From Streptomyces katrae (lineage in GTDB: Bacteria > Actinomycetota > Actinomycetes > Streptomycetales > Streptomycetaceae): a stretch of 64,000 bases of DNA. The notes under the pieces were generated by a model. The model saw only the letters and a list, made by a program, of their open reading frames with translations. It ran no database searches and was not told where the DNA came from. Positions 43,717 to 52,082 of the stretch are shown one piece after another. The stretch covers positions 5,679,560-5,743,559 of the forward strand of contig NZ_CP020042.1 in assembly GCF_002028425.1 (NCBI RefSeq), read 5' to 3'. A program made the translations under genes and the position numbers. Each line of letters begins with the position of its first letter. Positions within the stretch are counted from its first letter, which is position 1.

Positions 43717-45783
43717 ATGAGTGCAGAGGCCACGAACCCCGAAGCACATGCAGAAGTGCGCCCTGAGCTGCGCAGACGTGGCCGTACCCGGCTCGATCTG
43801 CGCCGCCTGGGCCGAGCCGCCCTGCTCGGGCCCGCGTCCCGGGACCGCCTCCCAGACGCCATCGGACACGTAGCAGAAGCGCACCGCGCCCACCACCCGG
43901 ATGCGGACCTCTCCATCCTGCGCCGCGCGTACCTCCTCGCGGAGTCCTCGCACCGCGGCCAGATGCGCAAGAGCGGCGAGCCGTACATCACGCACCCGCT
44001 CGCCGTCACCCTCATCCTGGCCGAACTCGGCGCCGAGACCACCACACTGACGGCCTCCCTGCTGCACGACACCGTCGAGGACACCGAGGTGACCCTCGAT
44101 CAGGTGCGCGCCGAGTTCGGCGACGAGGTCGCCTTCATCGTCGACGGGGTCACCAAGGTCGAGAAGATCGACTACGGCGCCGCCGCCGAACCCGAGACCT
44201 TCCGCAAGATGCTCGTCGCCACCGGCAACGACGTCCGCGTCATGTCCATCAAACTCGCCGACCGGCTGCACAACATGCGCACCCTCGGCGTGATGCGCCC
44301 CGAGAAACAGGCCCGCATCGCCAAGGTCACCCGCGACGTCCTCATCCCGCTGGCCGAACGCCTCGGCGTCCAGGCCCTGAAGACCGAGCTGGAAGACCTC
44401 GTCTTCGCGATCCTGCACCCCGAGGAGTACGAGCGCACCCGCGCGCTCATCGCCGCCCACTGCGGCGCGGACGACCCCCTCCTCGCCATCGCCGAGTCCG
44501 TACGCACCGTCCTGCGCGAGGCGGGCATCAACGCCGAGGTGCTCGTCCGCCCCCGGCACTTCGTCTCCGTCCACCGCATCTCCCGCACCCGCGGCGAACT
44601 GCGCGGCCCGGACTTCGGCCGCATCCTCGTCCTCGTCGGCGAGAACGCCGACTGCTACGCCGTCCTCGGCGAACTCCACACCTGTTTCACCCCGGTCGTC
44701 TCGGAGTTCAAGGACTTCATCGCCGTCCCGAAGTTCAACCTCTACCAGTCGCTGCACACCGCCGTCGCCGTCCCCGAGGGCTACGTCGCCGAAGTCATCG
44801 TCCGCACCCGGCAGATGCACCGCGTCGCCGAAGCCGGCGTGGTCGCCCTCGGCAACCCGTACGCGACGGGCGAGGGCTCCGACTGCGAAGGAGTCGACCC
44901 CACCCGGCCCGGCTGGCTCTCCCGGCTCCTCGACTGGCAGCAGTCCGCGCCCGACCCCGACACCTTCTGGACCGGACTGCGCGCCGAACTCGCCCAGGAC
45001 CGCGAGATCACGGTGTACCGCGCCGACGGAGGCACCCTGGCCCTGCCCGCCGGGGCCAGCTGTATCGACGCCGCCTACGCCCAGTACGGCGAAGCGGCCC
45101 ACGGCTGTATCGGCGCCCGCGTCAACGGGCGCCTCACCTCCCTCTCCGCCCCGCTCTCCGACGGGGACACCGTCCAGTTGCTGCTCGCCCAGGACGCCTC
45201 CTCCGGGCCCGCCGCCGACTGGCTGGAGCACGCGAAGACCCCGGCCGCCCGCATCGCCATCAGCAGCTGGCTCCAGGCCCACCCCGAGGGGGCCGTACCC
45301 GCCGCCGCGGCCCCCCGCGCACCGCTCTCGGTGCCCGGGCTGCGCGGGGGCGGGGGCAACGCCGTCGCCGACCTCCCCGACGCGCACGTCCGCCTCGCCG
45401 GCTGCTGCACCCCCGTCCCGCCGGACGCGGTCGCCGGGTTCGTAGTACGGGGCGGCGCCGTCACCGTCCACCGGGTGCACTGCCCGGCCGTCGCCCAGAT
45501 GCGGTCCCTGGGCCGCACCTCCGTCGCCGTGCACTGGCGGGCCACCGCCGACTGCCGCGTCACGCTGCTCGCCGAATCGTTCGGCCGCCCGCACCTGCTG
45601 GCCGATCTGACCGAGGCCATCGCCCGCCAGGGGGTCGAGGTGGTCTCCGCCACCGTCGAGCCGCCCGTGGAGCAGCGGGTCCGGCACAGCTACACCCTGC
45701 AGCTGCCCGACGCCTCCGTGCTGCCCGGGCTGATGCGGGCCATGCGGGACGTGCCGGGCGTGTACGACGTCAGCCGGGCCTGA
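43717..45783 (+). CDS. rshA: RelA/SpoT homologue (RSH) with intact hydrolase and divergent synthetase domain
   Basis: The 688-residue protein metabolises (p)ppGpp. The N-terminal HD hydrolase has RGQMRKSGEPYITHPLAV and the catalytic LLHDTVEDTE. The synthetase region is recognisable (FKDFIAVPKFNLYQSLHTAV) but differs from working synthetases: RPRH replaces RPKH, the usual DLxAxR segment is DFGRILVLV, and the usual AHWxYK is ALGNPYATG. TGS (EITVYRADGGTLALPAGAS) and ACT domains follow. It is probably a hydrolase-dominant second RSH, as the position next to dapF recalls rshA of S. coelicolor. The ATG is at MSAEATNPEAH. Confidence 0.9.
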   Translation: MSAEATNPEAHAEVRPELRRRGRTRLDLRRLGRAALLGPASRDRLPDAIGHVAEAHRAHHPDADLSILRRAYLLAESSHRGQMRKSGEPYITHPLAVTLILAELGAETTTLTASLLHDTVEDTEVTLDQVRAEFGDEVAFIVDGVTKVEKIDYGAAAEPETFRKMLVATGNDVRVMSIKLADRLHNMRTLGVMRPEKQARIAKVTRDVLIPLAERLGVQALKTELEDLVFAILHPEEYERTRALIAAHCGADDPLLAIAESVRTVLREAGINAEVLVRPRHFVSVHRISRTRGELRGPDFGRILVLVGENADCYAVLGELHTCFTPVVSEFKDFIAVPKFNLYQSLHTAVAVPEGYVAEVIVRTRQMHRVAEAGVVALGNPYATGEGSDCEGVDPTRPGWLSRLLDWQQSAPDPDTFWTGLRAELAQDREITVYRADGGTLALPAGASCIDAAYAQYGEAAHGCIGARVNGRLTSLSAPLSDGDTVQLLLAQDASSGPAADWLEHAKTPAARIAISSWLQAHPEGAVPAAAAPRAPLSVPGLRGGGGNAVADLPDAHVRLAGCCTPVPPDAVAGFVVRGGAVTVHRVHCPAVAQMRSLGRTSVAVHWRATADCRVTLLAESFGRPHLLADLTEAIARQGVEVVSATVEPPVEQRVRHSYTLQLPDASVLPGLMRAMRDVPGVYDVSRA

Positions 45784-45904
45784 GGGGGCCGGGGGCCGGG
45801 GCTGGGGGATGCGGGGGTCGGGGGGCCGCCGGGGGAGTCTCGTTCGGGTGGATCCGTCGCGCGCCGCGCGCGGGCCCGCGACGGGCGCTGGTAAGCGGTG
45901 GTGG

Positions 45905-47446
45905 ATGCAGCTCTCCTCCCCGCGCCTGCGCGCCGCCCTGCTCGCCGCGGCCTCCCTCAGCCTCGTCGCCGCCGTGCTGCCGCCGCCCAAGCCCCTCGGC
46001 ATCGGCGACCGGCTCTTCCCCGAGCTCGGCAACCCCGGGTACGACGTCATCTCGTACGACCTCTCCCTCACGTACAAGGACAACCGCAGCCCCCTTGACG
46101 CGGTGACCGCCATCGAAGCCCGTGCCCTGGCCCCGCTGGAGCGGATCAACCTGGACTTCACCCACGGGACGGTGGCCTCCGCCGAGGTCAACGGCGAACC
46201 CGCGCGGTTCGAGAGCGCGGGGGAGGACCTCGTACTGACTCCCGCGCACCCCGTCGCCGCGCACACCCCGCTGCGGATCACCGTCCGCCACACCAGCGAC
46301 CCGCGCGGCTCGGCCGACGGAGGCTGGGTCACCACCGAGGACGGCCTGGCCATGGCCAACCAGGCCGACGCGGCCCACCGGGTCTTCCCCAGCAACGACC
46401 ACCCCGCCGACAAGGCCTATTTCACCTTCCACGTCACCGCCCCCGAGGGCTACACCGTCGTGGCCAACGGCCTGCCCGGCGCGGTCCCCGCCGCGCGCGC
46501 CGCCGGGGCGACGGAGTGGACGTACCGGACCCTGCACCCGATGGCCACCGAGCTCGCACAGGTCTCCATCGGCCGCTCCGCCGTCCTCCAGCGCACCGGA
46601 CCGCACGGGCTGCCGCTGCGCGACGTGGTGCCGGTCGCCGACCGGCAGCGTCTGGAGCCCTGGCTGCGCAAGACCGCCGGGCACATCGAGTGGATGGAGC
46701 AGCGGGTCGGCCGCTACCCCTTCGAGAACTACGGGGTACTGATCGCGCGGGCCCGCACCGGCTTCGAGCTGGAGACGCAGACCCTCTCCCTCTTCGAGAA
46801 CGGCCTCTTCGCGGGGGAGGCCGAGGGCTACCCCGAGTGGTACGTCGAGGCCGTCATGGTCCACGAGCTCGCCCACCAGTGGTTCGGCGACAGCGTCACC
46901 CCGCGCACGTGGTCCGACCTGTGGCTCAACGAGGGACACGCCACCTGGTACGAGGCCCTGTACGCGGACGGGCTCGGCAAGTACTCCCTGGACCGGCGGA
47001 TGCGCGAGGCCTACCAGCGCTCCGACCAGTGGCGGGCGGCAGGCGGCCCCCCGGCGGCCCCCAAGGCGGCGGCACCCGGGCAGAAGATCGGCCTGTTCCG
47101 GCCGGTGGTCTACGACGGGTCGGCGCTGATCCTCTACGCCCTGCGCGAGGAGATCGGCGCCCCCGCCTTCGACCGGGTCGAGCGGCGGTGGGTGGCGGGG
47201 CACAAGGACGGCACCGCGGGCACCGAGGACTTCGTGCGCCTCGCCTCCCAGGAGGCCGGACGCGACCTCACGGCCTTCCTGAACCCCTGGCTGTACGGGG
47301 AGAAGACCCCGCCGATGCCCGGCCACCCGGACTGGAGCGCCCCGGCGGCCAAGGCGGCCCCGCAGGCCGCTCCGAAGCCGGCCCCGCACGCCGCTCCGAA
47401 GGCTCTCCCCGCCCGGGCAGCGAAACCGGCCGGAAAAACGGTATGA
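45905..47446 (+). CDS. M1 family metallopeptidase, secreted
   Basis: The 513-residue protein has a signal peptide (RLRAALLAAASLSLVAAVLP), the aminopeptidase beta-domain and the gluzincin zinc site HELAHQWFGDS with the third ligand in NEGHATWYEA. The substrate-binding region is FELETQTLSLFEN, in place of the usual GAMEN. The C-terminus ends in a Pro/Ala/Lys repeat tail (AAKAAPQAAPKPAPHAAPKA), perhaps a wall-interacting stretch. The ATG of MQLSSPRL was preferred to one at 45809 because it gives a proper signal peptide. The catalysed reaction is removal of N-terminal residues from peptides outside the cell. Confidence 0.88.
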   Translation: MQLSSPRLRAALLAAASLSLVAAVLPPPKPLGIGDRLFPELGNPGYDVISYDLSLTYKDNRSPLDAVTAIEARALAPLERINLDFTHGTVASAEVNGEPARFESAGEDLVLTPAHPVAAHTPLRITVRHTSDPRGSADGGWVTTEDGLAMANQADAAHRVFPSNDHPADKAYFTFHVTAPEGYTVVANGLPGAVPAARAAGATEWTYRTLHPMATELAQVSIGRSAVLQRTGPHGLPLRDVVPVADRQRLEPWLRKTAGHIEWMEQRVGRYPFENYGVLIARARTGFELETQTLSLFENGLFAGEAEGYPEWYVEAVMVHELAHQWFGDSVTPRTWSDLWLNEGHATWYEALYADGLGKYSLDRRMREAYQRSDQWRAAGGPPAAPKAAAPGQKIGLFRPVVYDGSALILYALREEIGAPAFDRVERRWVAGHKDGTAGTEDFVRLASQEAGRDLTAFLNPWLYGEKTPPMPGHPDWSAPAAKAAPQAAPKPAPHAAPKALPARAAKPAGKTV

Positions 47447-47607
47447 CGGGCCCGGAACGGGCATGTCACCATCGAAGCGGCCGACGACGGGGCGGACCGG
47501 GGAATCACCGGACCGGGTCCCGCGTTGGACGTGACAGAGACAGTCACGCTCGGCGGTACCTTTGGCCCTGACCGGCGCGCACGCAATCGAATCGACGTAA
47601 GGATCCA

Positions 47608-49113
47608 ATGACCTCCTCTTCATCCCCTTCCCAGGACCCGCGGGACGCGCAGAACGTGCGGGACCCGCAGCGCTTCACCGAGAGCCTTCGGGCCGATGCC
47701 CTGATGGAAGAGGACGTCGCCTGGAGCCACGAGATCGACGGAGACCGGGACGGCGACCAGTTCGACCGCTCCGAGCGCGCGGCCCTGCGCCGCGTGGCCG
47801 GTCTCTCCACCGAGCTCGAGGACGTCACCGAGGTCGAGTACCGCCAGCTCCGCCTGGAGCGCGTGGTCCTCGTCGGTGTCTGGACCTCCGGCACGGTGAG
47901 CGACGCCGAGAACTCCCTCGCGGAGCTGGCGGCCCTCGCCGAGACGGCGGGCGCCCTCGTACTCGACGGTGTCATCCAGCGCCGCGACAAGCCCGACCCG
48001 GCCACCTTCATCGGTTCCGGCAAGGCCCGTGAGCTGCGCGACATCGTGCTGGAGAGCGGCGCCGACACCGTCGTCTGCGACGGCGAGCTCAGCCCCGGCC
48101 AGCTCATCGCCCTCGAGGACGTCGTCAAGGTCAAGGTCGTCGACCGGACCGCCCTCATCCTGGACATCTTCGCCCAGCACGCCAAGTCCCGAGAGGGCAA
48201 GGCGCAGGTCGCCCTCGCGCAGATGCAGTACATGCTGCCGCGACTGCGCGGCTGGGGTCAGTCGCTGTCCCGGCAGATGGGTGGCGGCGGCGGTGGCGGC
48301 ATGGCCACCCGAGGCCCCGGTGAGACCAAGATCGAGACCGACCGGCGCCGCATCCGCGAGAAGATGGCGAAGATGCGCCGGGAGATCGCCGAGATGAAGA
48401 CCGGCCGCGACATCAAGCGGCAGGAACGGCGCCGCAACAAGGTGCCCTCGGTCGCCATCGCCGGCTACACCAACGCCGGTAAGTCCTCCCTGCTCAACCG
48501 CCTCACCGGCGCGGGCGTCCTGGTGGAGAACGCACTGTTCGCCACCCTCGACCCGACCGTGCGCCGCGCCGAAACCCCGTCCGGCCGGATCTACACCCTG
48601 GCCGACACCGTGGGCTTCGTCCGGCACCTGCCCCACCACCTCGTCGAGGCCTTCCGCTCCACGATGGAGGAGGTCGGCGACTCCGACCTCATCCTGCACA
48701 TCGTGGACGGCTCGCACCCGGCGCCGGAGGAGCAGCTGGCGGCGGTCCGCGAGGTCATCCGCGAGGTCGGCGCGGTCAACGTGCCGGAGATCGTGGTGAT
48801 CAACAAGGCCGACGCCGCGGACCCGCTCGTCCTGCAGCGCCTGCTGCGTATCGAGCGGTACTCCATCGCCGTCTCGGCCCGCACCGGCCAGGGCATCGGG
48901 GAGCTCCTCGCGCTCATCGACAGCGAGCTGCCCCGGCCCGCCGTCGAGGTGGAGGCCCTCGTGCCGTACACCCGCGGCGGGCTGATCGCCCGGGCGCACG
49001 CCGAGGGCGAGGTGATCTCCGAGGAGCACACCCCGGAGGGCACCGTGCTCAAGGCGCGGGTCCACCAGGAACTCGCGGCGGAACTGGCGCCGTACGTCCC
49101 TGCCAAGCAGTAA
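47608..49113 (+). CDS. hflX: GTPase HflX
   Basis: The 501-residue ribosome-associated GTPase has the HflX N-terminal domain with IGSGKARELRDIVLESGAD and the Gly-rich switch GGGGGGMATRGPGETKIETD. A coiled coil (RREIAEMKTGRDIKRQERRR) and the G domain follow: G1 AGYTNAGKSSL, G3 in LADTVGFVRHLPH and G4 VINKADA. It rescues or splits stalled ribosomes after heat or antibiotic stress in other bacteria. It has its own upstream region of about 160 bases and is followed by a perfect hairpin. Confidence 0.95.
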   Translation: MTSSSSPSQDPRDAQNVRDPQRFTESLRADALMEEDVAWSHEIDGDRDGDQFDRSERAALRRVAGLSTELEDVTEVEYRQLRLERVVLVGVWTSGTVSDAENSLAELAALAETAGALVLDGVIQRRDKPDPATFIGSGKARELRDIVLESGADTVVCDGELSPGQLIALEDVVKVKVVDRTALILDIFAQHAKSREGKAQVALAQMQYMLPRLRGWGQSLSRQMGGGGGGGMATRGPGETKIETDRRRIREKMAKMRREIAEMKTGRDIKRQERRRNKVPSVAIAGYTNAGKSSLLNRLTGAGVLVENALFATLDPTVRRAETPSGRIYTLADTVGFVRHLPHHLVEAFRSTMEEVGDSDLILHIVDGSHPAPEEQLAAVREVIREVGAVNVPEIVVINKADAADPLVLQRLLRIERYSIAVSARTGQGIGELLALIDSELPRPAVEVEALVPYTRGGLIARAHAEGEVISEEHTPEGTVLKARVHQELAAELAPYVPAKQ

Positions 49114-49127
49114 CGCCACCCGGCAAC

Positions 49128-49163
49128 ACCGAGGGCCCTCCGCGCGTGCGGAGGGCCCTCGGT
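49128..49163. terminator. Perfect 16-bp stem terminator between hflX and the peptidase gene
   Basis: The arms ACCGAGGGCCCTCCGC (49128-49143) and GCGGAGGGCCCTCGGT (49148-49163) pair without mismatch around GCGT. It lies between convergent genes and can stop transcription from both sides. Confidence 0.9.
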
Positions 49164-49191
49164 CGATTCGCGCCTGCCGGCGCAGCCGCGC

Positions 49192-50379
49192 TCAGCGCTT
49201 GAACTTGGCGCTCACCGCGTCGTAGATCCCCTTGGCCTCCGGACCCAGCTTCGGGCCGGCCAGCCAGCCCGCCTTCGCCGGGCCGATCGAGGTGTTCGAC
49301 ACCAGCGCGGGCTTGCCGTCGGCGCCCGTCGCGATCCAGCCGCCGCCGGAGGAGCCGCCCGTCATCGTGCAGCCGATGCGGTACATCACCGGGTCCTGCT
49401 GGCGCAGCGCCAGACGGCCCGGCTTGTCCGTGCACTGGTAGGCCTTCTGGCCGTCGAAGGGGGCCGCCGCCGGGTAGCCCGTCGCCGTCATGCCCGTGAT
49501 CTTCGGGACGGCCGGGGCGTTGAACTCGACCGGCAGCGCCGTACCGACCGTCTCCTCCAGGGACTTGCCGTTACCGCCCTTCTCCGGGGTCACGTGCAGC
49601 ACCGCGAAGTCGTACGGAGCGCCCGCACCGCCTGTCGGACCGCCGTTCGCGATCCACTGGTCGGAGGTCTGCGCCCAGTCGCTCCACCACACGCCGTACG
49701 GGGCCACCTGCTCGCGCGGCGCGCCCTTGAGCTCGGCCGCCGGCCGGCCCGCGTTGTTGTACGAGGGGACGAAGGCGATGTTGCGGTACCAGCCGCCGGC
49801 CTTGCCCGCGTGCACGCAGTGGCCCGCCGTCCAGACCAGGTTCGACTTGCCGGGGTGCGCGGGGTCCTTCACCACGGTCGCCGAGCAGACCATCGAGCCC
49901 TCGGGACCGTCGAAGAAGACCTTGCCGGACGCCGGAACGCTGGAGTGGTAGGGCGCGGCCGCGGCCTTGGCCGTCACCGGCGCCGGGGTCGGGTCCGTGA
50001 CGCCCTGGTCCTTGCCCGCGTCGGGGTCGACGGACGGGCGCTGCGGCTGTTCCGCGTCACGCATCCGGTCCGGGTCCCAGAGGCCGTCGATGATGGGGTT
50101 GACGTAGTCGCCCGCCTCACGGAGCCAGTCGTCCTTGTTCCAGTTCTTCCACGCGCCCCCCTTCCACTTCTCCATGTCGAAGCCGTGCTGCTTGAGCTTG
50201 TCCTTGAGCTCTTGCGGGATCTTGATCGGGCCGTCCGCGGCGCCGCCGGACGGGAGGGGCGCTGCCACGGTCGGCTTGGCGTCGCCGCCGGCCTCCCCGT
50301 CGCCGGGTCCGCAGGCCGCGGCGGTCAGCGCGAGCGCGGCCGCGCACAGGGCCGCGGTGACCGGTCGGTTCGGTCGCAT
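49192..50379 (-). CDS. Trypsin-like serine peptidase lipoprotein
   Basis: The 395-residue exported protein has a signal peptide with the lipobox LTAAACG, a linker region with KWKGGAWKNWNKDDWLREAG, and a chymotrypsin-fold protease domain. The catalytic triad is His in VWTAGHCVHAG, Asp in GAPYDFAVLH and Ser in TGGSSGGGW. It is likely anchored to the outer face of the membrane. A perfect hairpin separates it from hflX. The upstream region is shared with the divergent siderophore genes. Confidence 0.88.
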   Translation of the reverse strand: MRPNRPVTAALCAAALALTAAACGPGDGEAGGDAKPTVAAPLPSGGAADGPIKIPQELKDKLKQHGFDMEKWKGGAWKNWNKDDWLREAGDYVNPIIDGLWDPDRMRDAEQPQRPSVDPDAGKDQGVTDPTPAPVTAKAAAAPYHSSVPASGKVFFDGPEGSMVCSATVVKDPAHPGKSNLVWTAGHCVHAGKAGGWYRNIAFVPSYNNAGRPAAELKGAPREQVAPYGVWWSDWAQTSDQWIANGGPTGGAGAPYDFAVLHVTPEKGGNGKSLEETVGTALPVEFNAPAVPKITGMTATGYPAAAPFDGQKAYQCTDKPGRLALRQQDPVMYRIGCTMTGGSSGGGWIATGADGKPALVSNTSIGPAKAGWLAGPKLGPEAKGIYDAVSAKFKR

Positions 50380-50720
50380 GTCGTAAGTCCCCCAGGTGCT
50401 TCGAGGTGTTGGGACGGTGTCGTCCAGGGTGCTTCGGTTCGCTTTCGCAGCACCCCACTATGCCGCCGCCGTTGAAGACGGCGGCCCCCGGGTCGGCGGT
50501 TCCGGGGTGCACCGGTGCTCTTGACGCCTGCTCACCCCGGGTACGGGGCCCGCCGTGACCGGATGCCGAAGGCCTTTCAACGCCCCCGGACCGCAAGGAT
50601 CTTCGCCCGAACCCGTGATCCGCCGCCGTCACCGTCGTTGGTACGTACGGGGGACGGTGCAGCAGCGTTCGTGTTCGAGGCGCAATCCGGAAGAGGAACC
50701 GTGCGGGAGGTCCGACAGTC
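50380..50720. promoter_or_regulatory. Divergent region between the peptidase and siderophore genes
   Basis: The 341 bases include a small hairpin (arms GCCGCCG and CGGCGGC, 50465-50485). I looked for an iron-regulator box of the TTAGGTTAGGCTAACC type and found none, although the downstream genes look like siderophore genes. No gene with a convincing start was recognised here. Confidence 0.4.
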
Positions 50721-52067
50721 GTGTCCCTGACCGAGCAGGCCGCAGCCGCGGCACAGATCCCGCCCCAGGGCGGCCGGGGGCCTGGTGCGGCCGAGGGGAT
50801 CCTGCGCAGGCAGGCACTGCGGGAGTCCGCGGCCCGGACGTACGCCCGCTCGCTGCCCATCGTCCCGGTACGGGCGCGCGGGCTGACCATCGAAGGTGCC
50901 GACGGGCGGCGCTACCTCGACTGTCTCTCGGGCGCGGGCACCCTCGCCCTCGGGCACAACCACCCCGTGGTCCTCGAAGCCATCCGCCGGGTCCTCGACT
51001 CGGGGGCCCCGCTGCATGTGCTCGACCTCGCCACCCCGGTCAAGGACGCCTTCACCACCGAGCTCTTCGCGAACCTGCCGGCCGGGCTGGCCGCCGACGC
51101 CCGCGTCCAGTTCTGCGGGCCGGCCGGGACGGACGCGGTCGAGGCCGCGCTCAAGCTGGTCCGGGTCGCCACCGGACGCTCCGGCCTGCTCGCCTTCGCC
51201 GGGGCCTACCACGGCATGACGGCCGGCGCCCTGGCCGCCTCCGGTGGCGCCCCCGACGTCCGCGTGACCCGGCTGCCGTACCCGCAGGACTACCGGTGCC
51301 CGTTCGGGGTCGGGGGTCCGGAGGGCGCCCGGCTCTCGGCGACCTGGACCGAAAGCCTCCTCGACGACCCCAAGGGCGGGGTCCCCGCCCCGGCGGGCAT
51401 GCTCGTCGAACCCGTCCAGGGCGAGGGCGGGGTCCACCCGGCCCCGGACGACTGGCTGCGCCGCATGCGGGAGATCACCGAGGCCCGGGGAATCCCGCTG
51501 ATCGCGGACGAGGTCCAGACCGGGGTGGGCCGCACCGGCGCCTTCTGGGGCGTCGACCACGCCGGGGTGGTCCCCGACGTGATGGTGCTGTCCAAGGCCA
51601 TCGGCGGCAGCCTGCCGCTCGCCGTGATCGTCTACCGCTCGGAGCTGGACGCCTGGGAGCCGGGAGCCCATGCCGGAACGTTCCGCGGCAACCAGCTCGC
51701 CATGGCGGCCGGCACCGCCACCCTCGCCTACGTCCGCCACAACGGCCTCGCCGGGCGCGCCGCCGAACTGGGCGGCCGGATGCTCACCGCCCTGCGCGGC
51801 CTGGCGGCCGACCAGCCCTGCGTAGGCGACGTACGTGGCAGAGGCCTGATGCTCGGCGTCGAGATCATCGACCCCGACACGGGAGCCGCCGCCCCCGCCC
51901 TGGCCGCCGCCATCCGCCAGGAGTGCCTGGACCGCGGCCTGATCGTCGAACTCGGCGGCCGTCACGGCGCCGTGGTCCGCCTGCTGCCCCCGCTCACCCT
52001 CACCGACGAGCAGGCCACAGCCGTCCTGGACCGCCTCGCCGACGCCGTCCCCGCCGCCGCCCACTGA
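50721..52067 (+). CDS. Diaminobutyrate--2-oxoglutarate aminotransferase family protein
   Basis: The 448-residue class III PLP enzyme probably makes L-2,4-diaminobutyrate from aspartate semialdehyde using glutamate. The motifs [33 protein letters not shown] and [16 protein letters not shown] are typical, and the PLP lysine is Lys292 in [12 protein letters not shown]. The family includes siderophore enzymes such as RhbA as well as ectoine EctB. No ectoine genes are present, and two siderophore synthetases follow directly (15-base gap), so a siderophore building block is the likely product. The GTG start has GGGAGG about 11 bases upstream. Confidence 0.88.
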   Translation: MSLTEQAAAAAQIPPQGGRGPGAAEGILRRQALRESAARTYARSLPIVPVRARGLTIEGADGRRYLDCLSGAGTLALGHNHPVVLEAIRRVLDSGAPLHVLDLATPVKDAFTTELFANLPAGLAADARVQFCGPAGTDAVEAALKLVRVATGRSGLLAFAGAYHGMTAGALAASGGAPDVRVTRLPYPQDYRCPFGVGGPEGARLSATWTESLLDDPKGGVPAPAGMLVEPVQGEGGVHPAPDDWLRRMREITEARGIPLIADEVQTGVGRTGAFWGVDHAGVVPDVMVLSKAIGGSLPLAVIVYRSELDAWEPGAHAGTFRGNQLAMAAGTATLAYVRHNGLAGRAAELGGRMLTALRGLAADQPCVGDVRGRGLMLGVEIIDPDTGAAAPALAAAIRQECLDRGLIVELGGRHGAVVRLLPPLTLTDEQATAVLDRLADAVPAAAH

Positions 52068-52082
52068 CCAAGGACCCCACCC

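Noticed and set aside
50380..50720. Iron-regulator box for the siderophore locus
   Set aside because: No sequence close to TTAGGTTAGGCTAACC was found on either strand.
50515..50730. A 71-codon plus-strand frame before the aminotransferase
   Set aside because: Codon third positions are not GC-biased as in real genes here, and it overlaps the aminotransferase start.
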